Assembly: GCF_003173035.1 (NCBI RefSeq)
Contig: NZ_QGLE01000002.1
Coordinates: 62,001-126,000, forward strand
Length of the DNA: 64,000 nucleotides
Direction: 5' to 3'
From: Zavarzinia aquatilis
Lineage (GTDB): Bacteria > Pseudomonadota > Alphaproteobacteria > Zavarziniales > Zavarziniaceae
The notes under the pieces are model-generated. The model searched no databases and had not been told where the DNA came from. It saw nothing but the letters and a program-made list of their open reading frames with translations. Made by a program: the position numbers and the translations under genes. Of this stretch, positions 44,285-52,298 are shown one piece after another (within the stretch, counting starts at the first letter, position 1; each line of letters starts with the position of its first letter).

Positions 44285-45148
44285 TCAAAGAGCGTTCAGG
44301 GGAATCTTCAGGTAACGGGTGCCGTTGCCTTCGGCCGGCGGCAGTTCGCCCGCGCGCATGTTCACCTGGACCGACGGCAGGATCAGGCGCGGCATCGACA
44401 GGGTGGCGTCGCGGGCCTTGCGCATGGAAACGAAGTCGGCCTCGGAAATTCCCTCGTGGACATGGATGTTCGCCCGCTTCTCGGCGCCGACCGTGGTTTC
44501 CCAGGCATAGGAATCGCGCCCCGGGGCCTTGTAGTCGTGGCACATGAACAGGCGCGTCTCGTCCGGCAGGGCGAAGATCTTGCGGATGGAGCGGAACAGG
44601 GTCGAGGCATCGCCGCCTGGGAAGTCGCAACGTGCCGTGCCGTAATCGGGCATGAACAGCGTGTCGCCGACGAAGCCGGCATCGCCGATGACATAGGTCA
44701 GGCAAGCCGGCGTGTGACCGGGGGTGTGCATCACATGGCCTTCGATTTCGCCGACCTTGAAGGTATCGCCGTCGACGAAGAGCCGGTCGAACTGGCGACC
44801 ATCGGTGGCGAATTCGGGTTCGGCGTTGAAGACCTTGCCGAAGATGCCCTGCACCACCTTGATGTTGGCACCGATGGCGATCTTGCCGCCCAGCGCCGTC
44901 TTCAGGTAGGGCGCCGCCGACAGGTGGTCGGCATGGACATGGGTCTCGAGCAGCCATTCGACCGTCAGGCCCTTGTCCTTGACGAGGGCGATGATCCGGT
45001 CGGCGGATTCGGTGGAGGTCCGGCCCGAGGCGGGATCGTAGTCGAGCACGGAATCGACGATGGCGGCGATGCCGGTCGCCGGGTCCTCGACCACATAGCT
45101 GACCGTGAAAGTCGCTTCGTCGAAGAAGGAATGGACAACGGGCTTCAT
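44285..45148 (-). CDS. MBL-fold persulfide dioxygenase-like enzyme (ETHE1/Blh type)
   Basis: A 287-residue metallo-beta-lactamase fold protein with HVHADH at about residues 70-75, further ligands in HTPGHT and GDTLF, and MCHDYKAPGRD near the end. This matches ETHE1/PDO-type enzymes that oxidise glutathione persulfide to sulfite using a single Fe(II). It is the first gene of the sulfide operon; AGGAG lies before its ATG. It follows a 308-base regulatory gap. Confidence 0.9.
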   Translation of the reverse strand: MKPVVHSFFDEATFTVSYVVEDPATGIAAIVDSVLDYDPASGRTSTESADRIIALVKDKGLTVEWLLETHVHADHLSAAPYLKTALGGKIAIGANIKVVQGIFGKVFNAEPEFATDGRQFDRLFVDGDTFKVGEIEGHVMHTPGHTPACLTYVIGDAGFVGDTLFMPDYGTARCDFPGGDASTLFRSIRKIFALPDETRLFMCHDYKAPGRDSYAWETTVGAEKRANIHVHEGISEADFVSMRKARDATLSMPRLILPSVQVNMRAGELPPAEGNGTRYLKIPLNAL

Positions 45149-45164
45149 GGCTTCGGCTCCTGGG

Positions 45165-45176
45165 CGGCATATGCCG
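45165..45176. promoter_or_regulatory. Perfect palindrome in the persulfide dioxygenase leader
   Basis: CGGCATATGCCG is a 12-bp perfect palindrome 17-28 bases before the ATG, close to the expected ribosome-binding site. It may be an operator or part of an mRNA hairpin; it resembles the CGGTATACCG palindrome near the peroxiredoxin gene. Confidence 0.4.
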
Positions 45177-45190
45177 TTCTATGTCTCAAT

Positions 45191-45228
45191 TATTTATGAT
45201 TTCATAAAATTAAAATCAATATGAAATC
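45191..45228 (-). promoter_or_regulatory. Promoter and overlapping dyad upstream of the sulfide operon
   Basis: On the minus strand TTGATT (45214-45219) and TAAATA (45191-45196) are spaced by 17 bases. GATTTCATA at 45198-45206 and TATGAAATC at 45220-45228 form a perfect 9-bp inverted repeat over this promoter. That is the right place for a repressor such as the neighbouring SqrR. Confidence 0.7.
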
Positions 45229-45351
45229 ACATTGCATCGACTGTCGAATACCCACCCTGCGCCCGACGCGCCGGGCAGCGCGCCTCTTATCGGGCCGAGG
45301 GGATGCGTCGATCCGTCGTCACAGGGACAAGATAGGGCCTCTTGGCGCGTT

Positions 45352-45384
45352 TTCAATATATATTTACGTATATTATATATTGAA
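45352..45384. promoter_or_regulatory. AT-rich dyad in the sqrR-sulfide operon gap
   Basis: A run of A and T bases with TTCAATATATA and its near-mirror TATATATTGAA around TACGTA, about 200-235 bases upstream of the dioxygenase gene. BigR/SqrR sites reported elsewhere are AT-rich palindromes of the AATAT...ATATT type. In a GC-rich genome such a block is striking. Together with the dyad at 45198-45228 it fills most of the informative part of this 308-base gap. Confidence 0.6.
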
Positions 45385-45456
45385 TGCGCGCGCAAAATCC
45401 CCTGCCCCCGCAACAGGGGCGGGCACGAAGCTCAGAGACGGGAGGGTATCGCCGGC

Positions 45457-45885
45457 TCAGCCGACGGTATTGCGCTGTGGCCGGCGAACCGTCGGGAAGA
45501 CCGCCGCTTCGCCCGCCGAAAGGCCGCGCGGGGCCGACGTCATCGCGGGATGCGAAGGGGCCGTCCCTTCGGGCACGGCGCCGCCACAGAACAGCTGGTT
45601 CATCACCGCGATCAGCGGCCGGGCCCGCTCGTCGGACAGCTGATAGATCACGGATTTGGCGTCGCGCCGGCCAAGGACGATGCCGGCTTCGCGCAGGATG
45701 CCGAGCTGCTGCGACAGGGTGGGCTGGCGGATGCCGAGCTGGGCTTCGAGTTCGGCGACCGATGCTTCGCCATCAAGCAGATGGCAGACGATCATCAGGC
45801 GGTTGGCATTGGCCAGAACCTTGAGGAATTCCGCCGCCCTGTCGGCCATGGGCAGAAGTTCGTCGCCCTTCGCGCCGCCGCTCAT
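45457..45885 (-). CDS. ArsR-family persulfide sensor, SqrR/BigR-like
   Basis: A 142-residue winged-helix ArsR protein. Cys34 (RLMIVCHLL) and Cys100 (MNQLFCGG) are 66 residues apart, exactly the spacing of the two sensing Cys (C41 and C107) of SqrR. HTH: VAELEAQLGIRQPTLSQQLGILREAGIV. Sulfide-derived persulfides link these Cys by a tetrasulfide and lift repression. The C-terminal tail (SHPAMTSAPRGL...) is unusual. The ATG overlaps the peroxiredoxin stop (ATGA), so the two genes are coupled. It lies upstream of the sulfide operon. Confidence 0.88.
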   Translation of the reverse strand: MSGGAKGDELLPMADRAAEFLKVLANANRLMIVCHLLDGEASVAELEAQLGIRQPTLSQQLGILREAGIVLGRRDAKSVIYQLSDERARPLIAVMNQLFCGGAVPEGTAPSHPAMTSAPRGLSAGEAAVFPTVRRPQRNTVG

Positions 45886-46586
45886 TGCCCGCGCCCCTTT
45901 CGCCCGCGCGGCACGACTCCTGCCGGGGGCATGTCGCCATAATACCAGTCGCGATTCCCGGGCTGCCCCTGTCGGACGCGCGCCTCGTCGAGCGCGACGG
46001 GCGGTGGGGCCAGCACGGGATCGCCCTCGCGCCAGTCGGCCGGCACGGAACATTCGTTGCCCGACGCGGCCTGCAGGGCGGCGACGAGACGCAGCAATTC
46101 GTCGACCGAGCGCCCGACCGCCATCGGATAATACTGGATCGCCTGGATGATGCCGGCGGGGTCGATGACGAAGGCCGCCCTGATCGTCGCCGTGGTCGCC
46201 GCCCCCGGATGCACCATGCCGAAGGCGCGCGAAATGACGAGCGAGACATCCTCGACGATGGGGAAGTCGATGGTTACGTCGAATTTTTCCTCGATCGCCA
46301 GCACCCAGGCGATATGAGCATAGAGACTGTCGACCGAGAGACCGACAATGTCGCAGCCGAGCTTCTGGAATCGCGCCGTCGCCCGCGCCAGGGCGACGAA
46401 TTCAGAGGTACAGACCGGGGTGAAGTCGGCGGGATGCGACAGCAGCAGCAGCCAGCGCCCGCGATAGTCCGACAGGGTCAGCATCCCCTTGGTCGACCGG
46501 GCCTGGAAATCGGGCGCGGCCTCGCCGATCAGCGGCAGGCGGTCGCAAAAATCGGTGGCGGCGGTCGGGTCGGATGGACCAGTCAC
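45882..46586 (-). CDS. Peroxiredoxin (Prx6/AhpC-TSA family)
   Basis: A 234-residue peroxiredoxin with the peroxidatic Cys at about 59 in HPADFTPVCTSEF. A second Cys occurs in NECSVPADW. GTG start. The gene's stop overlaps the sqrR start. Peroxiredoxins of this type reduce hydroperoxides; here it may also act on persulfides or sulfur-oxidant stress, given its operon with SqrR. A CGGTATACCG palindrome lies upstream. Confidence 0.88.
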   Translation of the reverse strand: MTGPSDPTAATDFCDRLPLIGEAAPDFQARSTKGMLTLSDYRGRWLLLLSHPADFTPVCTSEFVALARATARFQKLGCDIVGLSVDSLYAHIAWVLAIEEKFDVTIDFPIVEDVSLVISRAFGMVHPGAATTATIRAAFVIDPAGIIQAIQYYPMAVGRSVDELLRLVAALQAASGNECSVPADWREGDPVLAPPPVALDEARVRQGQPGNRDWYYGDMPPAGVVPRGRKGRGQ

Positions 46587-46607
46587 GAGGGTCGGAACTC
46601 CGGCAAA

Positions 46608-46648
46608 CGGTATACCGAGTTATAGGCCCCGCGCCCCTTCAATTTCAA
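46608..46648 (-). promoter_or_regulatory. Promoter with palindrome upstream of the peroxiredoxin-sqrR operon
   Basis: On the minus strand TTGAAA (46643-46648) and TATAAC (46619-46624) are spaced by 18 bases. A perfect CGGTATACCG palindrome (46608-46617) lies at the expected transcription start, a natural repressor position. It may be the autoregulatory SqrR site. Confidence 0.55.
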
Positions 46649-46721
46649 CATTCGTTAAGTGATTAATCGACGGCGCCGCCCGGAGAGGGGGAGGGGCAGA
46701 AGGCGGCGCCGTCGCCCCGCC

Positions 46722-47411
46722 TTACTCGCACATGTCTTCGAGGGCTTCGCGATCCTCGAGGACGATGGTGCGGGACTGGGGAATGGAGATGAGGCCGTCG
46801 GCCTGAAGCTGGCTCAGGGTGCGCGACACGGTCTCGATGGTCAGGCTCAGGTAATCGGCCATGTCCTGACGGCTCATCGGCAGGTCGAGGCGCTTGCCCG
46901 CGTCGGCACGCTCGGCCATGTCGAGCAGGAAGCCGGCGACGCGCTCGCAGGCCGTCTTGTGGCTGAGCATGGCGACATGCTCCTGGCTGCGCTGCAGGCC
47001 CTGCACGGCAAGACGGAACAGGGTGGCGGCGACATCGCCCTGACGGGCGGCGATTTCATTGAGGTGCGACCGGCGCACGACGAGGATGGTGGCGCTGCCG
47101 AGGGCTTCGGCCGAAGCCCGATGCGCCGCCCCGGCTTCCATGCCGAAATATTCGCCCGCGAGGTGGAAGCCTTCGATCTGCCGACGGCCGTCGCGCAGAA
47201 TGCGGTAGGTGCGCACCCAGCCCGAGACCACCTTGTAGAGGCAATCGGCCCGTTCGCCCTGGCCGAAGATCTCGGCGCCTTTGGCGAAATGCAGCACCTG
47301 CCCGCCTTCGAGCGGCAGATCGTCGTCGCTGACGACCGAAGCCTGCGGGAAAACGGCAAGGCCGGCGGGAACGGTGTTCGTGGCGGTGAGGATCTGGCTG
47401 TTGGCGAACAT
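46722..47411 (-). CDS. Crp/Fnr family regulator, FixK-like
   Basis: A 229-residue Crp/Fnr protein with a cyclic-nucleotide-binding-like N-domain and HTH MSRQDMADYLSLTIETVSRTLSQLQADGL. The E-x-x-S-R recognition helix (ETVSR) is of FNR class and predicts TTGAT-N4-ATCAA sites; such sites are seen in this window. No N-terminal 4Fe-4S Cys cluster is visible, so it resembles FixK rather than oxygen-sensing Fnr. It is divergent from the receiver gene. Confidence 0.88.
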   Translation of the reverse strand: MFANSQILTATNTVPAGLAVFPQASVVSDDDLPLEGGQVLHFAKGAEIFGQGERADCLYKVVSGWVRTYRILRDGRRQIEGFHLAGEYFGMEAGAAHRASAEALGSATILVVRRSHLNEIAARQGDVAATLFRLAVQGLQRSQEHVAMLSHKTACERVAGFLLDMAERADAGKRLDLPMSRQDMADYLSLTIETVSRTLSQLQADGLISIPQSRTIVLEDREALEDMCE

Positions 47412-47508
47412 CGGGGCTTCCCTTCGGCTGGTGAAGGAAAACTACCCGCGGGCGCGCCTCGCGGAAATTCAGGGCGCACGCATAAGGGAAACTACGTATG
47501 CCGAGTCA

Positions 47509-47522
47509 TTGTTCTGGATCAA
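47509..47522 (+). promoter_or_regulatory. Near-consensus FNR/FixK site upstream of the receiver gene
   Basis: TTGTT-CTGG-ATCAA has one mismatch to TTGAT-N4-ATCAA. It lies in the divergent gap between the FNR-class gene and the receiver gene. Its centre is about 33 bases before ATG 47549 but 78 bases before ATG 47594; the latter spacing fits activation better, so it may support the later start. Confidence 0.5.
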
Positions 47523-47548
47523 TGGCAGGCCAGCCCCGATCTGTTGTC

Positions 47549-47959
47549 ATGACCGCCATGGATATCGCCGTTCACACCAGCCAGGGCACCCCTATGCCCC
47601 AAAATTCCGGGCCCAGGATTGTCGTCATAGAGGATGATGCCGCGCTCCTCGACGCCTTGGCGTTCGCCCTGGATACCGAGGGCTACGATACCCGCTGCTA
47701 CATGTCGGACAAGAAACTGCTGGCCGATGGCGAATTCGATCGGGTGCGCTGCTTCGTGATCGACTTCATGCTGGCGCCCATCGACGGGCTCGAGCTGCTG
47801 GCGGAACTCCGTCGCCGCGGCGCAACGGCACCCGCCATCCTGATCACCACGGAGCCCGATGCCCGCTGCCGCCGCCGGGCCCGCCTGATGGGCGCCGCCA
47901 TCGTCGAAAAACCGCTGATGACCGACGCCCTCAGTCAGAAGATCCGCTCGCTGATTTAG
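47549..47959 (+). CDS. Single-domain response regulator receiver protein
   Basis: A receiver of 136 residues (from ATG 47549) or 121 (from ATG 47594, MPQNSGPRIVVIEDD). Acidic pocket IVVIEDD, phosphorylation Asp in CFVIDFMLAPIDG, and Lys in IVEKPLMT. There is no output domain, so it probably acts in a phosphorelay. It is divergent from an FNR-class regulator with a near-consensus FNR site between them. Confidence 0.85.
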   Translation: MTAMDIAVHTSQGTPMPQNSGPRIVVIEDDAALLDALAFALDTEGYDTRCYMSDKKLLADGEFDRVRCFVIDFMLAPIDGLELLAELRRRGATAPAILITTEPDARCRRRARLMGAAIVEKPLMTDALSQKIRSLI

Positions 47960-47981
47960 CGCGGGGCCGACGCGCGCTGGC

Positions 47982-48701
47982 CTACTTCGGCGCCGGTTTG
48001 GGACGCGCCCGCACCTGCGGGTGGCCCGCCTCGGTCTGGCCGATCTCGAAGGCATCGAGGCTGCGCACCAGGTCGATCAACTTCTTGAAACCATAGGTTC
48101 GCGAATCGAAGTCCGGCGCGAGGTTGGCCAGTTGCTTGCCAATCGCGCTGAGGGTGACCCAGCCTTCGTCGCCCTCCTCCTGCGAAAAGGCCTTGCGGAT
48201 CAATTCCTCCGCCGGCTTCGATGGCCGGGCCACCTTGGCTTCGGCCGGACCGGCGCCGCCGAGCAGGTTTTCCGTATAGATGAAGCGCCGGCAAGCCTGA
48301 CGGAAGCTCTCGGGCGTCTTCTGCTCGCCGAAGCCGAAGACATCTATCCCCTGCTCGCGGATGCGCGAGGCCAGGCGCGTAAAATCACTGTCGGAGGATA
48401 CGAGGCAGAAGCCGTCGAAACGGCCGCTGTGCAGCAGGTCCATGGCGTCGATGACCAGGGTGATGTCCGAGGCGTTCTTGCCCGTCGTATAGGCGAACTG
48501 CTGCTGCGGCACGATGGCATGACGGGTCAGAATGTCGGCCCAGCCCTTGGAGCGGGATACCGAAAAGTCGCCGTAGATGCGCCGGACGCTGGCCTCCCCG
48601 ATACGGGCGATTTCCTCGAACAATCCATCCGCGATCTTGGGCGAGGCATTGTCCGCGTCGATCAGCACGGCGAGACGGGGCGAACGGCCTTCCTGGGTCA
48701 T
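47982..48701 (-). CDS. NYN-domain (PIN-like) RNase family protein with OST-HTH-like C-terminus
   Basis: A 239-residue protein. The NYN domain (AVLIDADNASPKIADGLFEEI; ASDITLVIDAMDLLHSGRFDGFCLVSSDSDFTRLA) has the conserved acidic residues of the LabA/DUF88 nuclease fold. The C-terminal part (EGWVTLSAIGKQLANLAPDFDSRTYGFKKL) resembles an OST-HTH/LOTUS RNA-binding domain. It likely processes RNA; the target is unknown. Confidence 0.85.
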   Translation of the reverse strand: MTQEGRSPRLAVLIDADNASPKIADGLFEEIARIGEASVRRIYGDFSVSRSKGWADILTRHAIVPQQQFAYTTGKNASDITLVIDAMDLLHSGRFDGFCLVSSDSDFTRLASRIREQGIDVFGFGEQKTPESFRQACRRFIYTENLLGGAGPAEAKVARPSKPAEELIRKAFSQEEGDEGWVTLSAIGKQLANLAPDFDSRTYGFKKLIDLVRSLDAFEIGQTEAGHPQVRARPKPAPK

Positions 48702-48737
48702 GGTCGGTTCTCTCGATGCCGGGGTGGCGATACGCTA

Positions 48738-49430
48738 TCAGAGGGGGGCGGCACCGGCCTTGTCCAGTGCCCTCTCGGCCAGCCAGTCGGCGACGCCGGC
48801 GCGGACCGCCGACAATACCGCCGCGCCGACCGCCTCACCCACCGCGGTATGCAGACCCGCATAGGGCGCGGGCGTACCGGCAACAGGACAGGCCATCACG
48901 ATGCAATCGGTTCCCGTCCCGGTGATCGGAGGCAAGTCGGGGTCTGGCCGGTAATCGCCTTCGAGAATCGCCAGTGTGCGGGCCTGAACCGCGACCGACT
49001 GGGCTTCCAGCAACGCGATATCGTCGAGCGGCTGCGAAACATGGACGAGCATGTTCACCGTGCCGAAGCCGGGCGGGCGGGCGTGGCGCCGCCGCCCCAC
49101 CCGCTCGCCATTGCCAAGGCCAACCGTCGCCAGGCAGGCAGCGGATACGCCATCCACCGCGGCGCGCGACGTGAAGTGGCGGCGAATATCGCGGGAGGTC
49201 ATCATGGCCACGGCATCGAGCGCACCGAGATCGGCCAGACCGTCCCGCAACAGGGCCAGGGCATCGACGTCGGGGGTCAGATCGGCATTGCGCACTTCCC
49301 GCCAGACCACGCGGCGCGCGATCTGGAAACCGGGCCGATGCGGCGCCCAGCTCAGGAGCCGGCAGTCCGTGCCCAGATCGACCGCCAGCCACGGCTGGCT
49401 GCAGTCGGTGACGAAGGGAAGCGGGATCAG
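48738..49430 (-). CDS. cbiZ: Adenosylcobinamide amidohydrolase CbiZ, probable CTG start
   Basis: The conserved part ([56 protein letters not shown]) is a CbiZ, which removes the aminopropanol-nucleotide side chain from adenosylcobinamide to allow salvage. The frame before GTG 49310 also looks like CbiZ ([24 protein letters not shown]) but has no ATG, GTG or TTG. The CTG at 49430 overlaps the hbd stop as CTGA, so a CTG start of 230 residues is most likely; GTG 49310 would truncate the domain. It is the last gene of etfB-etfA-hbd-cbiZ. Confidence 0.82.
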   Translation of the reverse strand: MIPLPFVTDCSQPWLAVDLGTDCRLLSWAPHRPGFQIARRVVWREVRNADLTPDVDALALLRDGLADLGALDAVAMMTSRDIRRHFTSRAAVDGVSAACLATVGLGNGERVGRRRHARPPGFGTVNMLVHVSQPLDDIALLEAQSVAVQARTLAILEGDYRPDPDLPPITGTGTDCIVMACPVAGTPAPYAGLHTAVGEAVGAAVLSAVRAGVADWLAERALDKAGAAPL

Positions 49431-50302
49431 CGGGTCGGGACCGGGTGCTCGCCCCGGTAGTCATAGAAGCCGCGACGGGTCTTGCGCCCGAGCCAGCCGG
49501 CCTCGACATATTTCACCAGCAGCGGACAGGGCCGGTATTTGGAATCCGCGAGGCCTTCGTGCAGCACCTGCATGATGGCGAGGCAGGTATCGAGGCCGAT
49601 GAAGTCGGCCAGCTGCAGCGGACCCATGGGGTGATTGGCGCCGAGGCGCATGGCGGTGTCGATCGCCTCGACCGAACCGACGCCCTCGTAAAGCGTGTAG
49701 ACCGCCTCGTTGATCATCGGCAGCAGGATACGGTTGACGATGAAGGCGGGGAAGTCTTCGGCCGCGGTCGGCGTCTTGCCGATGGTCACGGCGAATTCGC
49801 GGATGGCCTGATAGGTGCTTTCATCCGTGGCGATGCCCCGGATCAGTTCGACCAGCTTCATGACCGGCACCGGGTTCATGAAGTGAACACCCATGAAGCG
49901 TTCCGGCCGGTCGGTGATCGCCGCGAGACGGGTGATCGAGATCGACGACGTGTTGCTCGCGATCAGCGCCGTGTCCTTCAGCTTCGGACAGAGATTGGTG
50001 AAGATCTGCTTCTTCACCGTCTCGTTTTCCGAGGCCGCCTCGATCACGAGGTCGGAAACCCCGAGCTGGTCGAGACTGTCGGTCGGCATGATGCGCTTCA
50101 GGGCGACATCGCGGGCAGCTTCCGTGATGGTGCCCTTGGCCAGCTGACGGGCCATGTTGCCCTGGATGACCTCGAGCGCGGCCTTGGCGCGCTCGAGGCT
50201 GACATCCATCAGGAACACATCGTAACCGGACAGCGCGCAGACATGGGCGATGCCATTGCCCATCTGGCCGGCACCGATGACACCGATCGTCTTGAGCGCC
50301 AT
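49427..50302 (-). CDS. hbd: 3-Hydroxybutyryl-CoA dehydrogenase
   Basis: A 291-residue enzyme with the NAD-binding Rossmann motif [14 protein letters not shown] and catalytic residues in SNTSS and [16 protein letters not shown] (active His). It interconverts 3-hydroxybutyryl-CoA and acetoacetyl-CoA in butyrate or fatty acid metabolism or in PHB cycling. It follows etfA by 54 bases, linking beta-oxidation to electron transfer flavoprotein. Confidence 0.92.
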   Translation of the reverse strand: MALKTIGVIGAGQMGNGIAHVCALSGYDVFLMDVSLERAKAALEVIQGNMARQLAKGTITEAARDVALKRIMPTDSLDQLGVSDLVIEAASENETVKKQIFTNLCPKLKDTALIASNTSSISITRLAAITDRPERFMGVHFMNPVPVMKLVELIRGIATDESTYQAIREFAVTIGKTPTAAEDFPAFIVNRILLPMINEAVYTLYEGVGSVEAIDTAMRLGANHPMGPLQLADFIGLDTCLAIMQVLHEGLADSKYRPCPLLVKYVEAGWLGRKTRRGFYDYRGEHPVPTR

Positions 50303-50356
50303 TCCATCTACCCCGTCTGCTGTCCGCGTTACGATAAGCCTAACAAATAAGTCGCG

Positions 50357-51289
50357 TTACTTCGACAGTTCCGCTTCCAGCTCGGGCAGGGCCTTGAACA
50401 GGTCCGCGACGAGGCCGTAGTCGGCGACCTGGAAGATCGGCGCCTCTTCGTCCTTGTTGATGGCGACGATCACCTTCGAGTCCTTCATGCCGGCGAGGTG
50501 CTGGATGGCACCCGAAATACCGACGGCGACGTAGAGCTCGGGGGCGACGATCTTGCCAGTCTGGCCGACCTGATAGTCGTTCGGCACGAAGCCGGCGTCG
50601 ACCGCGGCGCGCGAGGCGCCGACGGCGGCGCCCAGCTTGTCCGCGATCTTGTCGAGCAGGTGGAAATTGTCACCCGACTGCATGCCGCGACCGCCGGAGA
50701 TGACGATGCGGGCGGCGGTCAGTTCCGGACGCTCCGACTTCGACAGCTCGGCGCCGACGAAGCTCGACAGGCCCGGATTGCCGGCGGAAGCGACCGCCTC
50801 GACCGGGGCCGAGCCGCTGGTGCCGACCGCCGGGAAGGCGGTGGTGCGGACGGTGATGACCTTCTTCGCATCCGACGACTGCACGGTCGCCAGGGCGTTG
50901 CCGGCATAGATCGGGCGGACGAAGGTATCGCCCGAGACGACCTTCACGATCTCGGAAATCTGCGCGACGTCGAGCAGCGCGGCGATGCGCGGCGTGACGT
51001 TCTTGCCCGAGGTCGTGGCGGGGGCGACGATATAGTCGTAGGCACCGGCGATGGACACCACGAGGGCGGCCAGCGGTTCGGCCAGACGGTTGGCATAGAC
51101 CGCGTCGTCGGCGGTCAGCACCTTGGCGACACCGTCGATCTTGGCGGCTTCCGCGGCGGTGGCGGCGACGCCTTCGCCGGCAACCAGCACATGGATGTCG
51201 CCACCGATGGCCTTGGCGGCCGCGACGGCGTTCAGGGTCGCCGGCTTCAGGCCAGCGGCGTCATTTTCTGCAAGGACGAGAATCGCCAT
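50357..51289 (-). CDS. etfA: Electron transfer flavoprotein alpha subunit
   Basis: A 310-residue ETF alpha with the FAD-binding C-terminal segment ([36 protein letters not shown], then [29 protein letters not shown]). It binds FAD and passes electrons from acyl-CoA dehydrogenases to ETF-quinone oxidoreductase. It lies 1 base after the etfB stop and forms the operon with it. Confidence 0.95.
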   Translation of the reverse strand: MAILVLAENDAAGLKPATLNAVAAAKAIGGDIHVLVAGEGVAATAAEAAKIDGVAKVLTADDAVYANRLAEPLAALVVSIAGAYDYIVAPATTSGKNVTPRIAALLDVAQISEIVKVVSGDTFVRPIYAGNALATVQSSDAKKVITVRTTAFPAVGTSGSAPVEAVASAGNPGLSSFVGAELSKSERPELTAARIVISGGRGMQSGDNFHLLDKIADKLGAAVGASRAAVDAGFVPNDYQVGQTGKIVAPELYVAVGISGAIQHLAGMKDSKVIVAINKDEEAPIFQVADYGLVADLFKALPELEAELSK

Positions 51290-51290
51290 C

Positions 51291-52040
51291 TCAGATCACT
51301 CCCGCTTCGGTCTTCAGCTTGGCGACGAGGGTCGCGACGTCGGGCACCTTGATGCCGGCGCTGCGCTTCGGCGGCTCTTCGACCTTCAGGGTCTTCAGGC
51401 GGGGGGCGACATCGACGCCGTAATCGGCCGGGGTCTTCTCGGCCAGCGGCTTCTTCTTCGCCTTCATGATGTTCGGCAGCGAAGCATAGCGCGGCTCGTT
51501 CAGACGCAGGTCCGACGTGACGATGGCCGGCAGCTTCAGGGTCAGGGTCTCGAGACCGCCGTCCACTTCGCGGGTGACGTCGGCCGAGCCGTCGCCGATC
51601 ACGATCTTGGACGCGAAGGTCGCCTGGCCCCAGCCGAGCAACGCGGACAACATCTGGCCGGTCTGGTTCGAATCGTCGTCGATCGCCTGCTTGCCGACGA
51701 TGACGATACCGGGCGCCTCTTCGGCGACGACGGCCTTCAGCAGCTTGGCCACGGCCAGCGGCTGCACGTCCTCATCGGTCTTGATCAGGATGCCGCGGTC
51801 GGCACCCATGGCCAGCGCCGTGCGGATGGTTTCGGCCGCCTGCGCGGGGCCGATGGAGACCACGACCACCTCGGTCGCCTTGCCGGCTTCCTTGAGGCGG
51901 ATCGCCTCTTCGACGGAAATTTCGTCGAAGGGGTTCATGGACATTTTGACATTGGCGAGGTCGACGCCGGAATTGTCCGCCTTGACACGGATCTTCACGT
52001 TGTAGTCGACCACCCGCTTCACGGGTACCAGGACCTTCAT
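51291..52040 (-). CDS. etfB: Electron transfer flavoprotein beta subunit
   Basis: A 249-residue ETF beta starting [19 protein letters not shown], with [25 protein letters not shown] and the AMP-binding region [22 protein letters not shown]. The first gene of etfB-etfA-hbd-cbiZ. A near-consensus promoter lies about 120-150 bases upstream. Confidence 0.95.
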   Translation of the reverse strand: MKVLVPVKRVVDYNVKIRVKADNSGVDLANVKMSMNPFDEISVEEAIRLKEAGKATEVVVVSIGPAQAAETIRTALAMGADRGILIKTDEDVQPLAVAKLLKAVVAEEAPGIVIVGKQAIDDDSNQTGQMLSALLGWGQATFASKIVIGDGSADVTREVDGGLETLTLKLPAIVTSDLRLNEPRYASLPNIMKAKKKPLAEKTPADYGVDVAPRLKTLKVEEPPKRSAGIKVPDVATLVAKLKTEAGVI

Positions 52041-52159
52041 GGGAAATTCGCTCCGCCCTGTTTTCGAAAAACAGCTTCATGACCAGGACCAGCCGGTCCC
52101 GGGGAGGCAGCAGGGCCCCCCTGCCGGCAACTGGCAGGGCGGCTCCGATACTGCGGCGC

Positions 52160-52188
52160 ACCATAAGAAGGGATGACGGCCCTGTCAA
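52160..52188 (-). promoter_or_regulatory. Promoter of the etf operon
   Basis: On the minus strand TTGACA and TATGGT are spaced by 17 bases. The leader of about 110 bases holds two small inverted repeats: CTGTTTTCGAAAAACAG at 52058-52074 and CTGCC-N7-GGCAG at about 52121-52137. No other feature is seen in the 258-base gap between etfB and the adenosyltransferase gene. Confidence 0.7.
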
Positions 52189-52298
52189 CGAACCGCAATT
52201 CTCGCTGGTGCTTCCCGGGGGCCTGCGGCCACCGCGGGGTGCATAGTGGCAGGGAATCCGCCGTTGGCAAGCGCGGGCCGCAGGCGCGGCCCTGAATC

